This document shows positions 47,655-58,705 of a stretch of 64,000 nt of DNA, piece after piece. A program made the translations under genes and the position numbers. The stretch covers positions 16,659,566-16,723,565 of the forward strand of contig NC_133778.1 of assembly GCF_003597395.2 (NCBI RefSeq), read 5' to 3'. The DNA is from Chelonoidis abingdonii (Eukaryota; Chordata; Testudines; Testudinidae). Under the pieces are notes generated by a model. That model made no database searches, was not told the origin of the DNA, and was given only the letters and a program-made list of their open reading frames with translations. Position 1 is the first letter of the stretch. Each line of letters starts with the position of its first letter.

Positions 47655-47835
47655 TGCACTTTTCAAAAGAGGTCAGCACCATTATCTACATTTTACAGAT
47701 GGGGAAACTGAGGCACAAAGAGGTGACTTGCCAAAGGTCACCCAGCATGCCAGTGGCAGAGATGGGAATAGAACCCAGGTCTCCTGAATCCCAGTCCAGT
47801 GCAGTATCTGCTAGGCAACACTGTCTCTCAGTTTT
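47655..47835 (-). repeat. MIR-like SINE
   Basis: Complement of MIR: CATTTTACAGATGGGGAAAC TGAGGCACAAAGAGG, CCAAAGGTCACCCAGC, GAATAGAACCCAGGTCTCCT, CCCAGTCCAGTGCAGTATCT. Well preserved. Confidence 0.9.
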
Positions 47836-47863
47836 AAAGTGTTATATGATTGGTTTAAGGCCA

Positions 47864-50105
47864 GATCATAGAACCATAAGGTTTAGACGGGACCGCAATG
47901 ATCATCTAGTCTAACCCTCTGCCAAGATGCAGGATTTGTTGTGTCTAAACCATCCCAAGACAGTTAGCTCTCCAGCCTCCTTTTGAAAACCTCCAGTGAA
48001 GAAGTTTCCACAACCTCCCTAGGCAGTCTGTTCCATTGTCCTACTACCCGTACAGTTAGGACGTTTTTCCTGAGATTTAATCTAAATCTGCTATAATGTA
48101 GTTTGAACCCATAGCCTCTGGTCCTGCCCTTGGTGGGCAAAAGAGAACAACTTTTCTCCACCTTTTTTATCGCAGCCTTTCAAATATTTGAAGACCATTA
48201 TCATATCTCCCCTTAATCTCCTCTTTGCCAGGCTTAAACATACACAGTTCCTTCAGCCTTTGCTCAGATGGCTTGCATTCCATCCCTCTGATCATCTTTG
48301 TTGCTCAACTCTGGACCTTTTCCAGTTTTTCTACATCCTTTCTATACATTGGTGACCAAAACTGGACACAGCACTCCAGCTGAGGTCTAACCAGTGCCAA
48401 GCAGAGCGGTACTATCACCTCCCGTGACTTGCATATGCTACCTCCGTTAATGCAACCCAAAACTGCATTTGCTTTTTTTACAACAGCATTGCATTGCTGA
48501 CTTATGTTTAGGCTGTGATCCACCACAGCTCCCAGATCCTTCTCAGCAGTACTGCTGCCAAGTTAGTTTTCCCCCATTCCACTTTTGTGCATTTGGCTTT
48601 TCTTCCCTAAGTGTAGCATTTACATGTGTCTTTGCTGAATTTCATTTTGTTGTCTCTAGTTTCAAATTATCAAAATCCCTCTGAATTTTATGTCTATCCT
48701 CCAAAGTATTGGCAACCCCCTCCCACCACCACACCTTTCTGTCATCTGCAAACTTGATCAGTACGCTTTCTATACCGACATCCAGGTCATTAATAAAGAT
48801 GTTAAACAACTGGACCCAGAACAGATCCATGTGGAACCCCATTTGAGACCTCCCTCCAATCCAACATCATTCCATTAATAGTTACTCTTTGTTTGTGGTT
48901 GTTTATCCAATTATGTATCCACTTAATGGTAGTTCTGCGGAGCCCGCATTTCTCCAGCTTACCGATCAGAATGTCACGTGGGACCGTGCCAAAAGCCTTG
49001 CTGAAGTCCTGGTATATTATGTCCCTCGTATGCCTCTATCCACCAGATCAGTTATCCTGCCAAAGAAGGAAATCAAGCTGTTTTGGCATGATTTTTTCTT
49101 AGTAAATTCATGTTGGCTGATAGTGATTACCCCTTCACCTCCAGCTATTTGCAAACTGAATGTTTTATACATTGCTCTAGTAGCTTCCCAGGTATTGAAG
49201 TGAGGCTAACTGATCGATAGCTCCCCAACCCCGCCCCCTCCACTTTAAAGATAGGCACTACGTTAGCCTTTCTCCAGTCTACCGGAACCTTCTCCTGTCA
49301 TCTATGAGTTTGTAAATGTTATTGCCAGTGGTCTGCAGAGTTCTTCAGCTAATTCCTTCAGTACTCTTAGGTGAATAGTATCCAGACCCACTGATTTGAA
49401 TTCATTCAAATTGATCAGAAGATCTGCATCTCTTTCCCTTTATTGTCTATGTAACTTCTCTAATCATCTGATCACACATTATTTTTTTTGAGAGATGACT
49501 GAAGTAAAGTAGGCATGGGGCAGCTCTGTCTTCCTAGCATGTTACCAGCTCACTTTCTCCACTAAGCAGTGGACCCACTCCATCCCTGAGCTTTCTTTTT
49601 TGTCTACCATATTTGAAGAACCACTTCATGTTGTCTCCAACATTTCTTGCCAGCTGTAACTCATTCTTTGCCTTGGCTTTTTTGATTTTGTCCCTACATG
49701 CTCATGCTATTCCCAGGTATACTTCCTTGGTGACATTCCTCTCCTTCCATTTCCTGTATGGATCCCATTTGGTTTTTAGACAGCTAAAACACTCTTTGTG
49801 CAGCCACATTGGCCTCCTGCAGATCTTATCTTTTCTCTGCGTTGGAACAGCATGATGTTGAATCTCCAGTATAACATTTTTTAAGAATTGCCAGCCCCCT
49901 TCCTAATTGGTCTTGCCATGGGACTTTGCCTACTATTTCTCATGTCCTCCTTTCCATAGGATCTTGAATTCTATCAGATCATGATCACTTCCTCCCAAGT
50001 TCCCGACCATCTTCACATTTGCAACTAATTCATCCCTATTGGTCAAAACCCAATCAAAAATGGACAACACCCTAGTTGTTCCCTCGACTGTCGGAATCAG
50101 AAAGC
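47864..50105 (-). mobile_element. CR1 LINE, 5' truncated and degenerate
   Basis: A minus-strand retroposon of about 2.2 kb. From its 5' side: the endonuclease end (LIPTVEGTTRVLSIFDWV, then GGSDHDLIEF with the SDH motif, about 49965-50095). Next is the reverse transcriptase with DFSKAFGTVP near 48990, then GSVLGP-like sequence, FNIFINDLDVGIES and FADD (48741-48752, the catalytic YXDD-type box). After that, ALVRPQLECCVQFWSP and [20 protein letters not shown] near the C-terminus (48040-48160). The CR1 tail follows, with GATGATCATTGCGGTCCCG and TATGGTTCTATGATCT. Many frameshifts and stops break the frame. The first gene and the front of the endonuclease are missing, as usual for CR1. Confidence 0.93.
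48010..48160 (-). pseudogene. CR1 ORF2 C-terminal coding remnant
   Basis: Open stretch reading [20 protein letters not shown], then [20 protein letters not shown], the conserved end of CR1 ORF2 just before the 3' untranslated region. It is part of the element at 47864-50105. Confidence 0.85.
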
Positions 50106-51174
50106 TGTCCCCTCTCTTGCTCCGATCCTATTTAAGCCAATGGCAAAACTCCCACGGTCTATAACAAGAAGTGGCTCTTAAAGCAACTGTTTTTCTCAGG
50201 AGAATGAAATTGGCTCCCTATCAGATTCTGAATCCAGTGTTCCATTTCCTGGGACATTTGATAGTTCACCTTGTTTTACAGAGTTGGGGGGTTAGGGTCA
50301 GCGCCTGATCCAACTCCCATTCAAGTCAATGGGTGTCTTCCTCTTGACTTGTACAGGAGCCAGATCAGACTCTCAATGGTGGTGCATTGAATGCAAATCA
50401 AAGTGAGGCAATATATTTCTCCTCCTGGCCAGAAAGGTTTGTTTTTACAGATTGCTTTTACCTCCAGCCCACCTGAGTGTGATATCATGATGGGTTGCCA
50501 TGGAGAGTAAAGTGATGTCAGAGATAAAAGCAACCACAAGGTCACCTGTTTCCAAGAATCTAGGAGAATATATGAGGTGACACGTGTCTCTGTTCTCTCC
50601 TGGACTCTGCCTCACTTAGTTTTATCTCTGATTTTGAAAATCAATATGAATCCACGGCGCACCCCGAGATCTCTCTTTTGCTTTATAGCACTCCAGTGGG
50701 AATGATTACACAACACGTCTAGCCTCACTTCTGTAAACTCACTCTCAAGTCAGGGAAGGCAGAGCAATAATCAGATCCTGGCTACCACCTATTACTTGCA
50801 TGGCCTTCTTGTCTCTTTTCCTCTGAAAGAACAACCGTCAGGCTAACATATTTACCCTGTTAAAGAGCAGGAGGGACGTTAGTGACCTTCACTTTATAAA
50901 ATGATTTCCCGCCCCCCTCCCTTGTAAAATAATCTCATAACATTCCCTGTGGCTTTAATAGTAATAACCGATTACTCACTCATGACAGCAATTGCTACTG
51001 GTAGAAAGGGCAAGGATGACAAACTGCAAGCTACCCTTCTGAGTATCACCTTGGAAGAAATGACGGCTCAGCCGAGTTCCACCAACTGGCAAATTGACAC
51101 TAGAAATCAAGAGTCTACACCCATCAAGGAGTGACTGGGAGACTGGGGCTTCAGGTGAAGGAGGAGCAAAACAG
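50106..51174. other. No gene; one palindromic repeat inside
   Basis: Apart from the palindrome at 50305-50373, nothing is recognised. Confidence 0.4.
50305..50373. repeat. Short palindromic repeat
   Basis: GCCTGATCCAACTCCCATTC AAGTCAATGGG at the left pairs partly with TTGACTTGTACAGGAGCCAG ATCAGAC at the right. Confidence 0.65.
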
Positions 51175-51495
51175 GTGTGGTGCAATGGCTGGGGCACTGG
51201 TTAGGACTTGGTCAAGCTGGGTGTTATTCCTGGCTCTACCAGTGACCTTGAGTAAGGCTCCATATCTTCTCCCAGCATTTGTCCATTTAGACTGCAAAGC
51301 CCTGATCCTCAAAGGAATGTAGGCACCAAACTCCCATTGATTGCCATGGCAATTAGGTGCCTATATACCTCTGAGGTTTTGAGCTTATGGTCTTTGTGGC
51401 CAGGCCTCTCTCTTATTCTGTGTCTGGACAGTGCCCAGCACAATGAGGCCCCAATCTTAGCAGAAGCGTCTAGGTACTACTGTAGTTCTACTAAT
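51175..51495 (+). repeat. MIR-like SINE split by a palindromic element
   Basis: Head TGGTGCAATGGCTGGGGCAC, then CTACCAGTGACCTTGAGTAA. The tail runs up to TTTAGACTGCAA (51286-51297) and resumes at about 51386 with GGTCTTTGTGGCCAGGCC and GACAGTGCCCAGCACAATGA. The break is at the same point of the tail as in the MIR at 13245-13500. Confidence 0.7.
51298..51385. mobile_element. Palindromic element inserted in a MIR
   Basis: Left end AGCCCTGATCCTCAAAGG and reverse complement of the right end AGCTCAAAACCTCAGAGG match well, with GTAGGCACC and GGTGCCTATA as inner arms around CTCCCATTGATTGCCATGG. CAA precedes and TAT follows, which is compatible with a decayed 3-bp TAA duplication. Confidence 0.7.
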
Positions 51496-51814
51496 AATAA
51501 CGTATCCATCAGCCTAATCAGACCCATCCCCTCCACTTTAAGGCTTAAACAGGGCAATACACTCTCCTGAGAGTGTTTGATGCTCATGGCAGAGTTTCTG
51601 CCTGCAGGTGCAGGGCAGTGTAAAATAAGGCACAGAACATGAGAGTTTGCAAATGAGGTTGCCAGAGGTTGCACTGGGGGTGTGGAGGAGCTCTGCTGCT
51701 GCGTTGTAGCTTGAAAGGGAGACGATCTTTCTCCCCGCCACACACTGTTGAAGAACACCACATTTGAGCTGAGTGCTGGACTCTATAAGTGGGCAGAGGA
51801 TAGGTGAGGACAGG

Positions 51815-52043
51815 TCCATCAATGGCTATTAACCAAGATTGTCAAGGATGCAACCCCATGCTCTGGGTTTCCCTAGTTTCTGATTGCCAGAAACTGGGAA
51901 TGGGTGACAGGGGATGGGTCACTTGATGATTACCTGTTCTGTTCATTCTCTCTGGGGCACCTGGAATTGGCTACTGTTGGAAGACAGGATACTGGGCTAG
52001 ATAGACCTTTGGTCTGACCCAGTATCGCCATTCTTATGTTCTG
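51815..52043 (+). mobile_element. CR1 LINE 3' end fragment
   Basis: Contains GATGGGTCACTTGATGATTA CCTGTTC, CTCTGGGGCACCTGGAATTG, GAAGACAGGATACTGGGCTA and GACCTTTGGTCTGACCCAGT, a common sauropsid CR1 3' untranslated region, ending TTCTTATGTTCTG. Confidence 0.88.
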
Positions 52044-53394
52044 ACCCTTCATATAGGACAAAATCAGAGCAAAATAAACTATATAAACACATCATGTTCC
52101 AGCATGGGATGCTCCAGGCAGATAGACACACAGATCCATCCCCCTTTCAGTGCTGGTAATGAGCCACCTCAGTGCGGCCAGCTAGGTACAAGGGGCAGAA
52201 TGCAACTTGCTCCTTACACTTGGAACGGCACATCCGAAATGCTGACATTAATGGCAAGCTGGCACTTTGAGGAATGCCACCCTGTTACCTCACAACACAG
52301 AGCCTCCAGATCCTCAGAGCAGCCAATGGAGCTGCGTTGATTTACACCAGCTGAGGATCTGGCCTGTGGCTTGAATAAAGGGATGTGAATTTCCCCTTTC
52401 CTGCCTACACATCTCCTCCTTGATACCAGGCGCAGGCACTCTCATAGCGTGTGCATTTTTGGCCAGGTTGGGTATTTTATTCCCCTTACGTCTCCATCAG
52501 GAAGTCCTAAGAAAGACTTGCTAGGCTAGTGGTATGTCTATTAAACCTGGGTGCATCCAGCGTGACTTGCTCTGACAGATAAGCTGGGAGCGTCTACTTT
52601 CTTCGTCGCACTCGAAAATCTCCTCATTAATTCACACATCCATACCGCACCGTGAGAGCCGTGTCTTCAGCAGCTTGTTATAAGGGACAGCAGAGGAGAG
52701 AACTCTCCCCCCCCACCCCCCCCGAGGATGTGGAAACAGCTCAGTAATAGATTCTGGCAGCTCCTGACTGGAAGGCAGGTTTTAGTCTGAACACTTTGCA
52801 TACCCTTCATCTGAAAGTTGTTTAGAAAAAACCAGCAGAGTTGTTTTAACCTCTGCTTCCTTGAGAATTCCAGCCTTTTAAGAGGCAGCAAGCAGCACGG
52901 ATGCTTACTGTCTCGCTGTGGCGAGAGCAGCACACATCCAACATTGGTTAGTGCGTATCCTATCTATGGAGTAATGCCACCACTTTACATAAGGTCTGGG
53001 CTGATGATCAAAAAAGTGTGATCTATCAGAGGCGCTGTCCTATGACACCATCCGCTGGGACCTGCCAATGTTCCTTGATTTTCCTGCAATGTTTCCTATA
53101 AGTTATCTGCGAGTCAACTGGCTTGGTTGTTAAACATATGAAATCGCAGGCATACACCATGTAAACAATTCCACCTCCTCTTTGAGAACTACCTTACAGC
53201 ACCTCCTGATGCATTATTTTCTACCACCTTAGCAACATGGGAATGAGGGGCCAGGAATGTTGCCAGAGGACTTGATCTGGCTCCCATCGAATTCAGCAGT
53301 GACCCAAATAGCAAGAGCAGGATCAGCCCAGCAGTAAGACAACTACTGTTTATGAACCTATCACGGCATTGCCATATCAGACACCATCCGTTAC
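52044..53394. other. No gene; palindrome and C-tract inside
   Basis: Contains the palindrome at 52303-52363 and a C-rich tract at 52706-52723. Nothing else is recognised. Confidence 0.45.
52303..52363. repeat. Short palindromic repeat, AGATCCTCAG-arm type
   Basis: CCAGATCCTCAGAGCAGCCA ATGGAGCTGC at the left, and TGATTTACACCAGCTGAGGA TCTGG at the right. The outer arms pair well; the left inner arm is shortened. Confidence 0.65.
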
Positions 53395-53475
53395 TTAGAC
53401 TGTAAGCTCTTCTGGGGCAAGGACCACCTTTTCATTATGAGCCTGGCACAATGGGGCCCTAATCGCTGACAGGGA
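53395..53475 (+). repeat. 3' part of a MIR-like SINE
   Basis: GACTGTAAGCTCTTCTGGGG CAAGGACC, then GAGCCTGGCACAATGGGGCC C, the shared tail. Confidence 0.7.
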
Positions 53476-53989
53476 CTTCCAGGCATAGCTGCAATACCAA
53501 TTATCACCGTGACTCTCCAGCACGGATGGCTGAACCAGAAGAGCCAATTGGAACCATCCCCCCAAATAACCTGCAAAAACAGTTGTGTTTGAGTTATTAT
53601 TTATTGTTCGTACGGCAGTAGAACCTACAGGGCCTAAGGAAGTGCTCCAAGCCTCATTGTGCTTGGCACTGGACACAGGTAGAACAAAGACAGCTGCTAC
53701 CTCACCCCGGGAGAGCCAGAAACATTCAGATGACATGGATAAACAGTTTCAGTTCTGGCTTTTTTGCTTACCCTTGTACTCCTACTGTTGTGTTGGGCTG
53801 GAAGTAGATGTACAGCAAGGAACAATGTTCTTGCAGTATTTCTGGTCTGGCGGGAATCAGGAATTACTTGATATCTCTGGAGAAAGCCTGCCCTTACCTG
53901 GTTTACAGACTGGTCTACAGAGCCAAGTGGTTTGGATAGTAAGATAAGGTTCAGATAAGTGAGCGAACCTTTTGGCGGGGAAGAATGGA
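53476..53989. other. No gene recognised
   Basis: Open frames on both strands (53395-53736 minus, 53585-53947 plus) overlap and carry no domain. Confidence 0.4.
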
Positions 53990-54150
53990 TCAGTGGTTAA
54001 AAGCTCAGGACTGGGAACCTCAAATAAGCCATATAAGCTCTCTGTGCTTCAGTTTCCCCTGTTGCAAAATAGGATAATGCCACGTTACCGATTGACAGAT
54101 TTAATCCATCACGAATCAGTGTTGCAGAGTACTCTGAGATGACTGGATGG
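53990..54150 (+). repeat. MIR-like SINE, internally deleted
   Basis: ATGGATCAGTGGTTAAAAGC TCAGGACTGGG is the tRNA-like head. Then CTCTGTGCTTCAGTTTCCCC, and GATAATGCCACG. Confidence 0.65.
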
Positions 54151-54157
54151 AGGCTAT

Positions 54158-54220
54158 CACAACTTCTGTTGGTGGAAGAGACAAGCTTTTGAGCTCCACA
54201 GCTCTTCCTCACCTTTGGGA
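54158..54220 (+). repeat. Dispersed repeat fragment (CTTCTGTTGGTG type)
   Basis: AACTTCTGTTGGTGGAAGAG ACAAGCTTTTGAGC. The same sequence occurs inverted at about 54650-54690. Family unnamed by me. Confidence 0.55.
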
Positions 54221-54232
54221 ATGGTAGTCAGA

Positions 54233-54509
54233 GGGTATGTCTACACTGCAATTAGTCACCTGCAGATGACCCTTGCCAGCTGACTTTGGCTCCCGGGGCT
54301 CAAGCAAAGGGCTGTTTAACTGTGGTCTAGATGTCCAGGCTTGGATGCAACCTGAGCTCTGGTGCCCTCCCACCTCACAAGGTCTTAAGTCTACACTGAG
54401 CCCGAAAGTCTACACTGAAATTTAAACAGTATCTTAGCCTGAGTCCTGTGAGCCAGAGTCAGCTGGCATGGGCCAGCTGTGGGGTTTTAACTGCAGTGTA
54501 TACATATAC
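54233..54509. mobile_element. Harbinger-like MITE with 3-bp AGA duplication
   Basis: Left end GGGTATGTCTACACTGCAAT pairs with the right end (reverse complement GTATATGTATACACTGCAGT). AGA is on both sides (54230-54232 and 54510-54512). The 277-bp interior is mirrored, with CCAGCTGACTTTGGCTC and GAGCCAGAGTCAGCTGG. It is noncoding. The end motif resembles the Harbinger end GGGCATGACTACACTTGC. Confidence 0.82.
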
Positions 54510-54649
54510 AGAGCGTCACAGCTAAATACAAAGTGGAATAGATTGTTTAGCGTATGTAGTTAATGCATATTCTATGGGACAATTCAAGGTGAACTGGCCC
54601 ATCAATATGTCTGCAGTCATAAGTCAAAAAAAAAGAAAGCAAGCAAGCA

Positions 54650-54754
54650 AGCTTGAAAGCGTGTCCCTTTCACCAACAGAAACTGGTCCAATGAACCTCA
54701 CCTACCTTGTCTCTCTAATATCCTGAGACTAACATGGCTACAACAACACTGCAA
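54650..54754 (-). repeat. Dispersed repeat, CTTCTGTTGGTG type, inverted copy
   Basis: Minus strand reads GTTGTAGCCATGTTAGTCTC, GATATTAGAGAGACAAGGTA, GTTTCTGTTGGTGAAAGGGA. The head is similar to that of the foldback insert at 14619 (GTGTTAGTCT). An A8 tract and CAAG repeats (54626-54651) adjoin it. Confidence 0.6.
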
Positions 54755-55115
54755 CCTCCACCAAGGTCAGTGGGCTTATAAATCAGCATCAGATCTGGCC
54801 CAAATCAGCAAAATTCCTACTAAGAATTTGTTAAACTCAACAGGTGCTTTCCTATTGACTTTGATGTGATCAGGATCAGGCCAATCGTGAAGCGAATCCT
54901 TCCTTCCAGGATGCCACTTGGTTCACACATTTTACTTAAGAGTCAAAGTCACTGCAAGTGATTTAAAAACCCAAGAGCAAACTAAACAGGAAACCAGCTT
55001 CTGCCTGGCTAAAAGTTTTAAAAGGCGGAGAAATCCCTTTTTTCATCCACCCCACCAGAGAGGTTCAGACCCTTGTGATAGCCTCCATTGCCCCATCTAC
55101 CTCACATAAAATATC
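54755..55115. other. No gene; degraded palindrome
   Basis: CAGATCTGGCCCAAATCAGC and GATGTGATCAGGATCAGGCC (54789-54883) are partial arms of the palindromic family. Confidence 0.4.
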
Positions 55116-55196
55116 AGGCCAGATCCCCAGCTGATGTCAATCCATTGCAGTCAAAGCTGCTGCACCTTCATCTGTATCAGCTGAGGCTCTGGTCCA
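55116..55196. repeat. Short palindromic repeat, AGATCCTCAGCTG-arm type
   Basis: AGGCCAGATCCCCAGCTGAT at the left pairs with GTATCAGCTGAGGCTCTGGT CC at the right. Confidence 0.7.
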
Positions 55197-58100
55197 AGGT
55201 GCTTTATCTGAATCAGTTATTTAATAACACAGGCCTAAGATGCTTGCCTGGTCAGTGTGGACAAATCAAATGTCTGTTAAACATGTTCTACCAAAATAGC
55301 ACAAAACCAGGCTATGGAACCGATGCAAAATGAAGACTACTGTATCCAGCTGAAGTGAGAGAGGAGACTCTTAGGGTGTAGAAACACCATTAGCTGAGCT
55401 GGAATTTGGCCAAGACTCCGGGGCAGTGAAAGCAGTTCTCCAAAAGTGGCTGCATTTCAGCTCCTGCCTAAACTAAGAAATTAGAACCCATAATTCCCCA
55501 GGGGCGCAACTCCTCCATCGGTAGCCAGGGTAAAGGACGTAGCCAAGCCAGGGCTCAGTCTATTGCTACCGCCATGTCACCTAACACAATGGTAAGAGCA
55601 CCTGAGCCACATCTACTTTGCGCCATGTTCTGATGTCCCGGATACAAACGCAGCCACAGAGACGCAGACTGGTCTTAATCTGAATAACGAGAACAGCTAC
55701 AATTAGATGAGTTAAAAAGCAATTATTAGGCATATAAACATGTTAGGGCATATAATCCAACCATTAACAGATGGCAAAGTTTTCTGTAGCAGCTCAAGCC
55801 TATGAGGAGCTCAGCACCCTCCACTCCCATTGAAGATGAGGAGTCAACGGAACTCACCCCCTTCCAGGATCAAGCCCACATAGTACAATTGTTTTTAACC
55901 TTACACTGAACCATCTGTGCCTGGCCTCTGTCAGAGACAGAGTCCACTGAGCTAGATGGACCCCTGTTTTGGTTTGGGCTGCACCTCCTGTGGGCACACT
56001 CAGTGATTTGTGATTAGTTTGCAAAGTCTGTTCAGCTCTTTGGATGAACTCAGCTAAGATTACGGGGTTAAGTGTGTTCAGTCTTACCTCTGAAGGGTGC
56101 TCACTTGCTGCATAGCAATTAGAGCCTTAATGTTATTTTGCCATTTCATTTTCCATGGTTCAATGACTTGAAAGGCACAGAAAACCAATTATGCCTATTT
56201 TAGGAATTAGGGAAAACATAGGAACCTCATTATGCCACAGAATGGAAGTGACCTGCAGTCTGGGAAGGATTCTGCCAACTGTTCTGGCCCCTACACATCA
56301 TGTGGCAGCATGTAGGGGCGACAGAGCAGCCACAAGGGGTTGCGAAGCAAGGCCCAGCTCAATGGAAATACCGTGGGTGGAGCTGGAGCAGAAGAGAGTG
56401 GATTGGGCTGGGAGTGGGGGCAGCTCCTGATTGCTCCAATTTATACTGAAGATCACACCAAGTGCTAGAACAGCCAAGCATCCCAGGGCACAAAGGTGTC
56501 TGAAAGCTACCTTCCACCTTCTTTCCCTTGGGCTATGCCTTCTGGGCAGCACCTGCTGGAGTGGGAGGACAGAATCTCAGCCTCCGTTTCTTAACAAGTC
56601 TCCAGCTGGGACCTGATCTCTCAGCAAAGTAGAACAGAGGGTCAACACGCCAAGATTCCAACCTCACTGCCTCTCTCCCTTTCCTAGCTCCACCTTTGTT
56701 CAGAGCAGCTGAGCAAGCTCTCTCCCTGGGAGAGCGAAGGCAAAACAGCTGCCTAGGCACTGGGTCAGAACATGTACATTCGGTTAGGGGAATCAAGGGC
56801 TGACAAAGACGAGCTTATGCAAAGTGGAACCAGTTTGTTTTCCATCACAAGGTTGTGTCCCAGGGTGCACACTAATCCTTTTAAAGAGGTATTGCTCCGG
56901 CAATTTAGCAAAGACTGAAGCAAGGATACAAAACATATCCTCAAGAAGAGAAACCCAGAGAATATGAGGAGATGAAAGTCTCCATATCCATAAAACAATT
57001 CCAGAGATGAAACTGACTTTTTTTAAACAGAAGGGGCAACAAAAGATATATGGACAACACACGCTCATACACAAATACATGCAAAGCAAGAAAACGCCTA
57101 GAACTGAAGCCTCCCCTTTGTAGTAAAAAGCTATACAAAAGAAAAAGCTGTTTTCAAAGAGGAAAGAAGAAACTGCAGCCTCTCATCCCATCAAATCCAG
57201 GTCCACTTGCAAGGTGAAACCCCAGCGGTGTGTGTTGATTGAGTGAGGCTGGATGCGCCACACAAGGAAGAGACGACGTTTACCTCCATGCTGCAAAAAC
57301 ACCTTCACTTATGGCTCCCAGAGACCCAGAAGGTAGCAGACTGCCAGTAGCCATAGCAACTAGCTCAGACATGAAAGGGATCTCATGCAAAAGCCCAGTG
57401 GCAGTGGATGGCAGAGGGTAAAGCTGGTAGAGAGGCAGTGCGAGTGAGGAAAGTGAGTGGCCAATAGGAATGCAGTCCCAAATCCCAGGGGAGATGACAA
57501 CTCATTTACAGAGTGTCCTGCTCTTAGTTAAAACCCTTTGAAATTTTTCCATTAAAGCAAACAAAGCAACCCTCCCGCCCCAAATTGATAACGGAAGAAT
57601 AGTTAGTCAAAAGCCTGATTAAACCTAACAGTCTGGGGCTGTACCAGGGGACGTGAGCTGCAAAGGTGGGATCTTTCAGCTGAGAATATCTTGCTTCTGC
57701 CATCTTTGGAATTCTAGTATCACATGTATCTCTCTGGACTTCCACTGTGACAGCAGATCATGGAAGAACAATCCCTTTGGTAACCAGATCCCAGACCAGA
57801 AGGTTTTAAGGATTGTCATCTGCACCTTTAATTGGATCGGGAACAGAACCAGTAGCCAGCGAAGAACAAAGAACACAGACGTTGAGTGTGCTCATGGCAA
57901 CCCAACCCACTGCGTTCAGCTGCTAGAGGTTCCGGGAGGGCCACCCCCAGGAAAGCATGTTCTGGTCCCCCAATCTGAAAATGGCAAAGTCATGCTGCAA
58001 AAAATCACATTCTGCTGGCAAGATGCACATGAGCCGAAGACACTATCAGCCACCACTGCTGTCCACCTGCGAAGCAGCAGTGAGGGACTCTCAAAAACCA

Positions 58101-58244
58101 CCAGTCTAGCCAATCGTAGAAAAGGGTAGCCGTTCTACAGTGCGATTCCCTGCGAAGTTGTGCCTGGACAATAATGCTAACTGCACCCCCCAGATACGAC
58201 ATATTCCAGATGAACTCATGTGTGTGCCCCATGATGAGCCCAAT
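55197..58244. other. Long stretch without recognisable genes
   Basis: Open frames at 56533-56796 (minus) and 57653-58129 (plus) have no motif. CCCCTACA (56288-56295) and TGTAGGGG (56310-56317) form a small perfect stem. No repeat family is recognised. Confidence 0.4.
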
Positions 58245-58450
58245 CCAGCAGTCTGTACTATTACCACCAAGCTCAGGATCCCCTGGTGCTAGGCACAGTA
58301 CAAACACATAGTAAAAGACGGTCTCTGCTCCAAAGAGATTACAATCTACATAGACAAGACAAAGGCCAGGAGGGAAGAAGAGAGACTTGCTCAAGGTCAG
58401 CGCTAGGGATAGAACCCAGGTCTTCTGGTTCCTACACTATGGTTCCATCC
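58245..58450 (-). repeat. MIR-like SINE
   Basis: GTGCTAGGCACAGTACAAAC, then CAAAGAGATTACAATCTACA, GACTTGCTCAAGGTCAGCG, GATAGAACCCAGGTCTTCTG. Tail to head on the minus strand. Confidence 0.75.
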
Positions 58451-58532
58451 AGTGGGCCCCACTGCTTCCTAATTTTCCTCTGATTAGGCAAAATTCCCAC
58501 TGATGTTCATTTGAGATGCTCCACAGTCAGAA

Positions 58533-58705
58533 GGGATAACTCAGTGGTTTGAGCCTGCTAAACCCAGGGCTGTGAGCTCAATCCTCAATCCATTTAGGGA
58601 TGTGGGGCAAAAATCTATCTGGGGATTGGTCCTGCTTTGAGCAGGGGGTTGGACTAGATGATCTCCTGTAGTCCCTTCCAGCCCTGATATTCTATGATTC
58701 TATGA
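58533..58705 (+). mobile_element. tRNA-derived SINE with CR1-like 3' tail (turtle polIII/SINE type)
   Basis: GGGATAACTCAGTGGTTTGA (58533-58552) is an A-box-bearing tRNA-like head. GTGAGCTCAATCCTC is the decayed B-box. The body TTTAGGGATGTGGGGCAAAA leads to GGGTTGGACTAGATGATCTC, CCCTTCCAGCCCTGATATTC and the tail TATGATTCTATGA, the same type of end as CR1. This supports retroposition by CR1 machinery and is a marker I associate with turtles. Confidence 0.9.
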
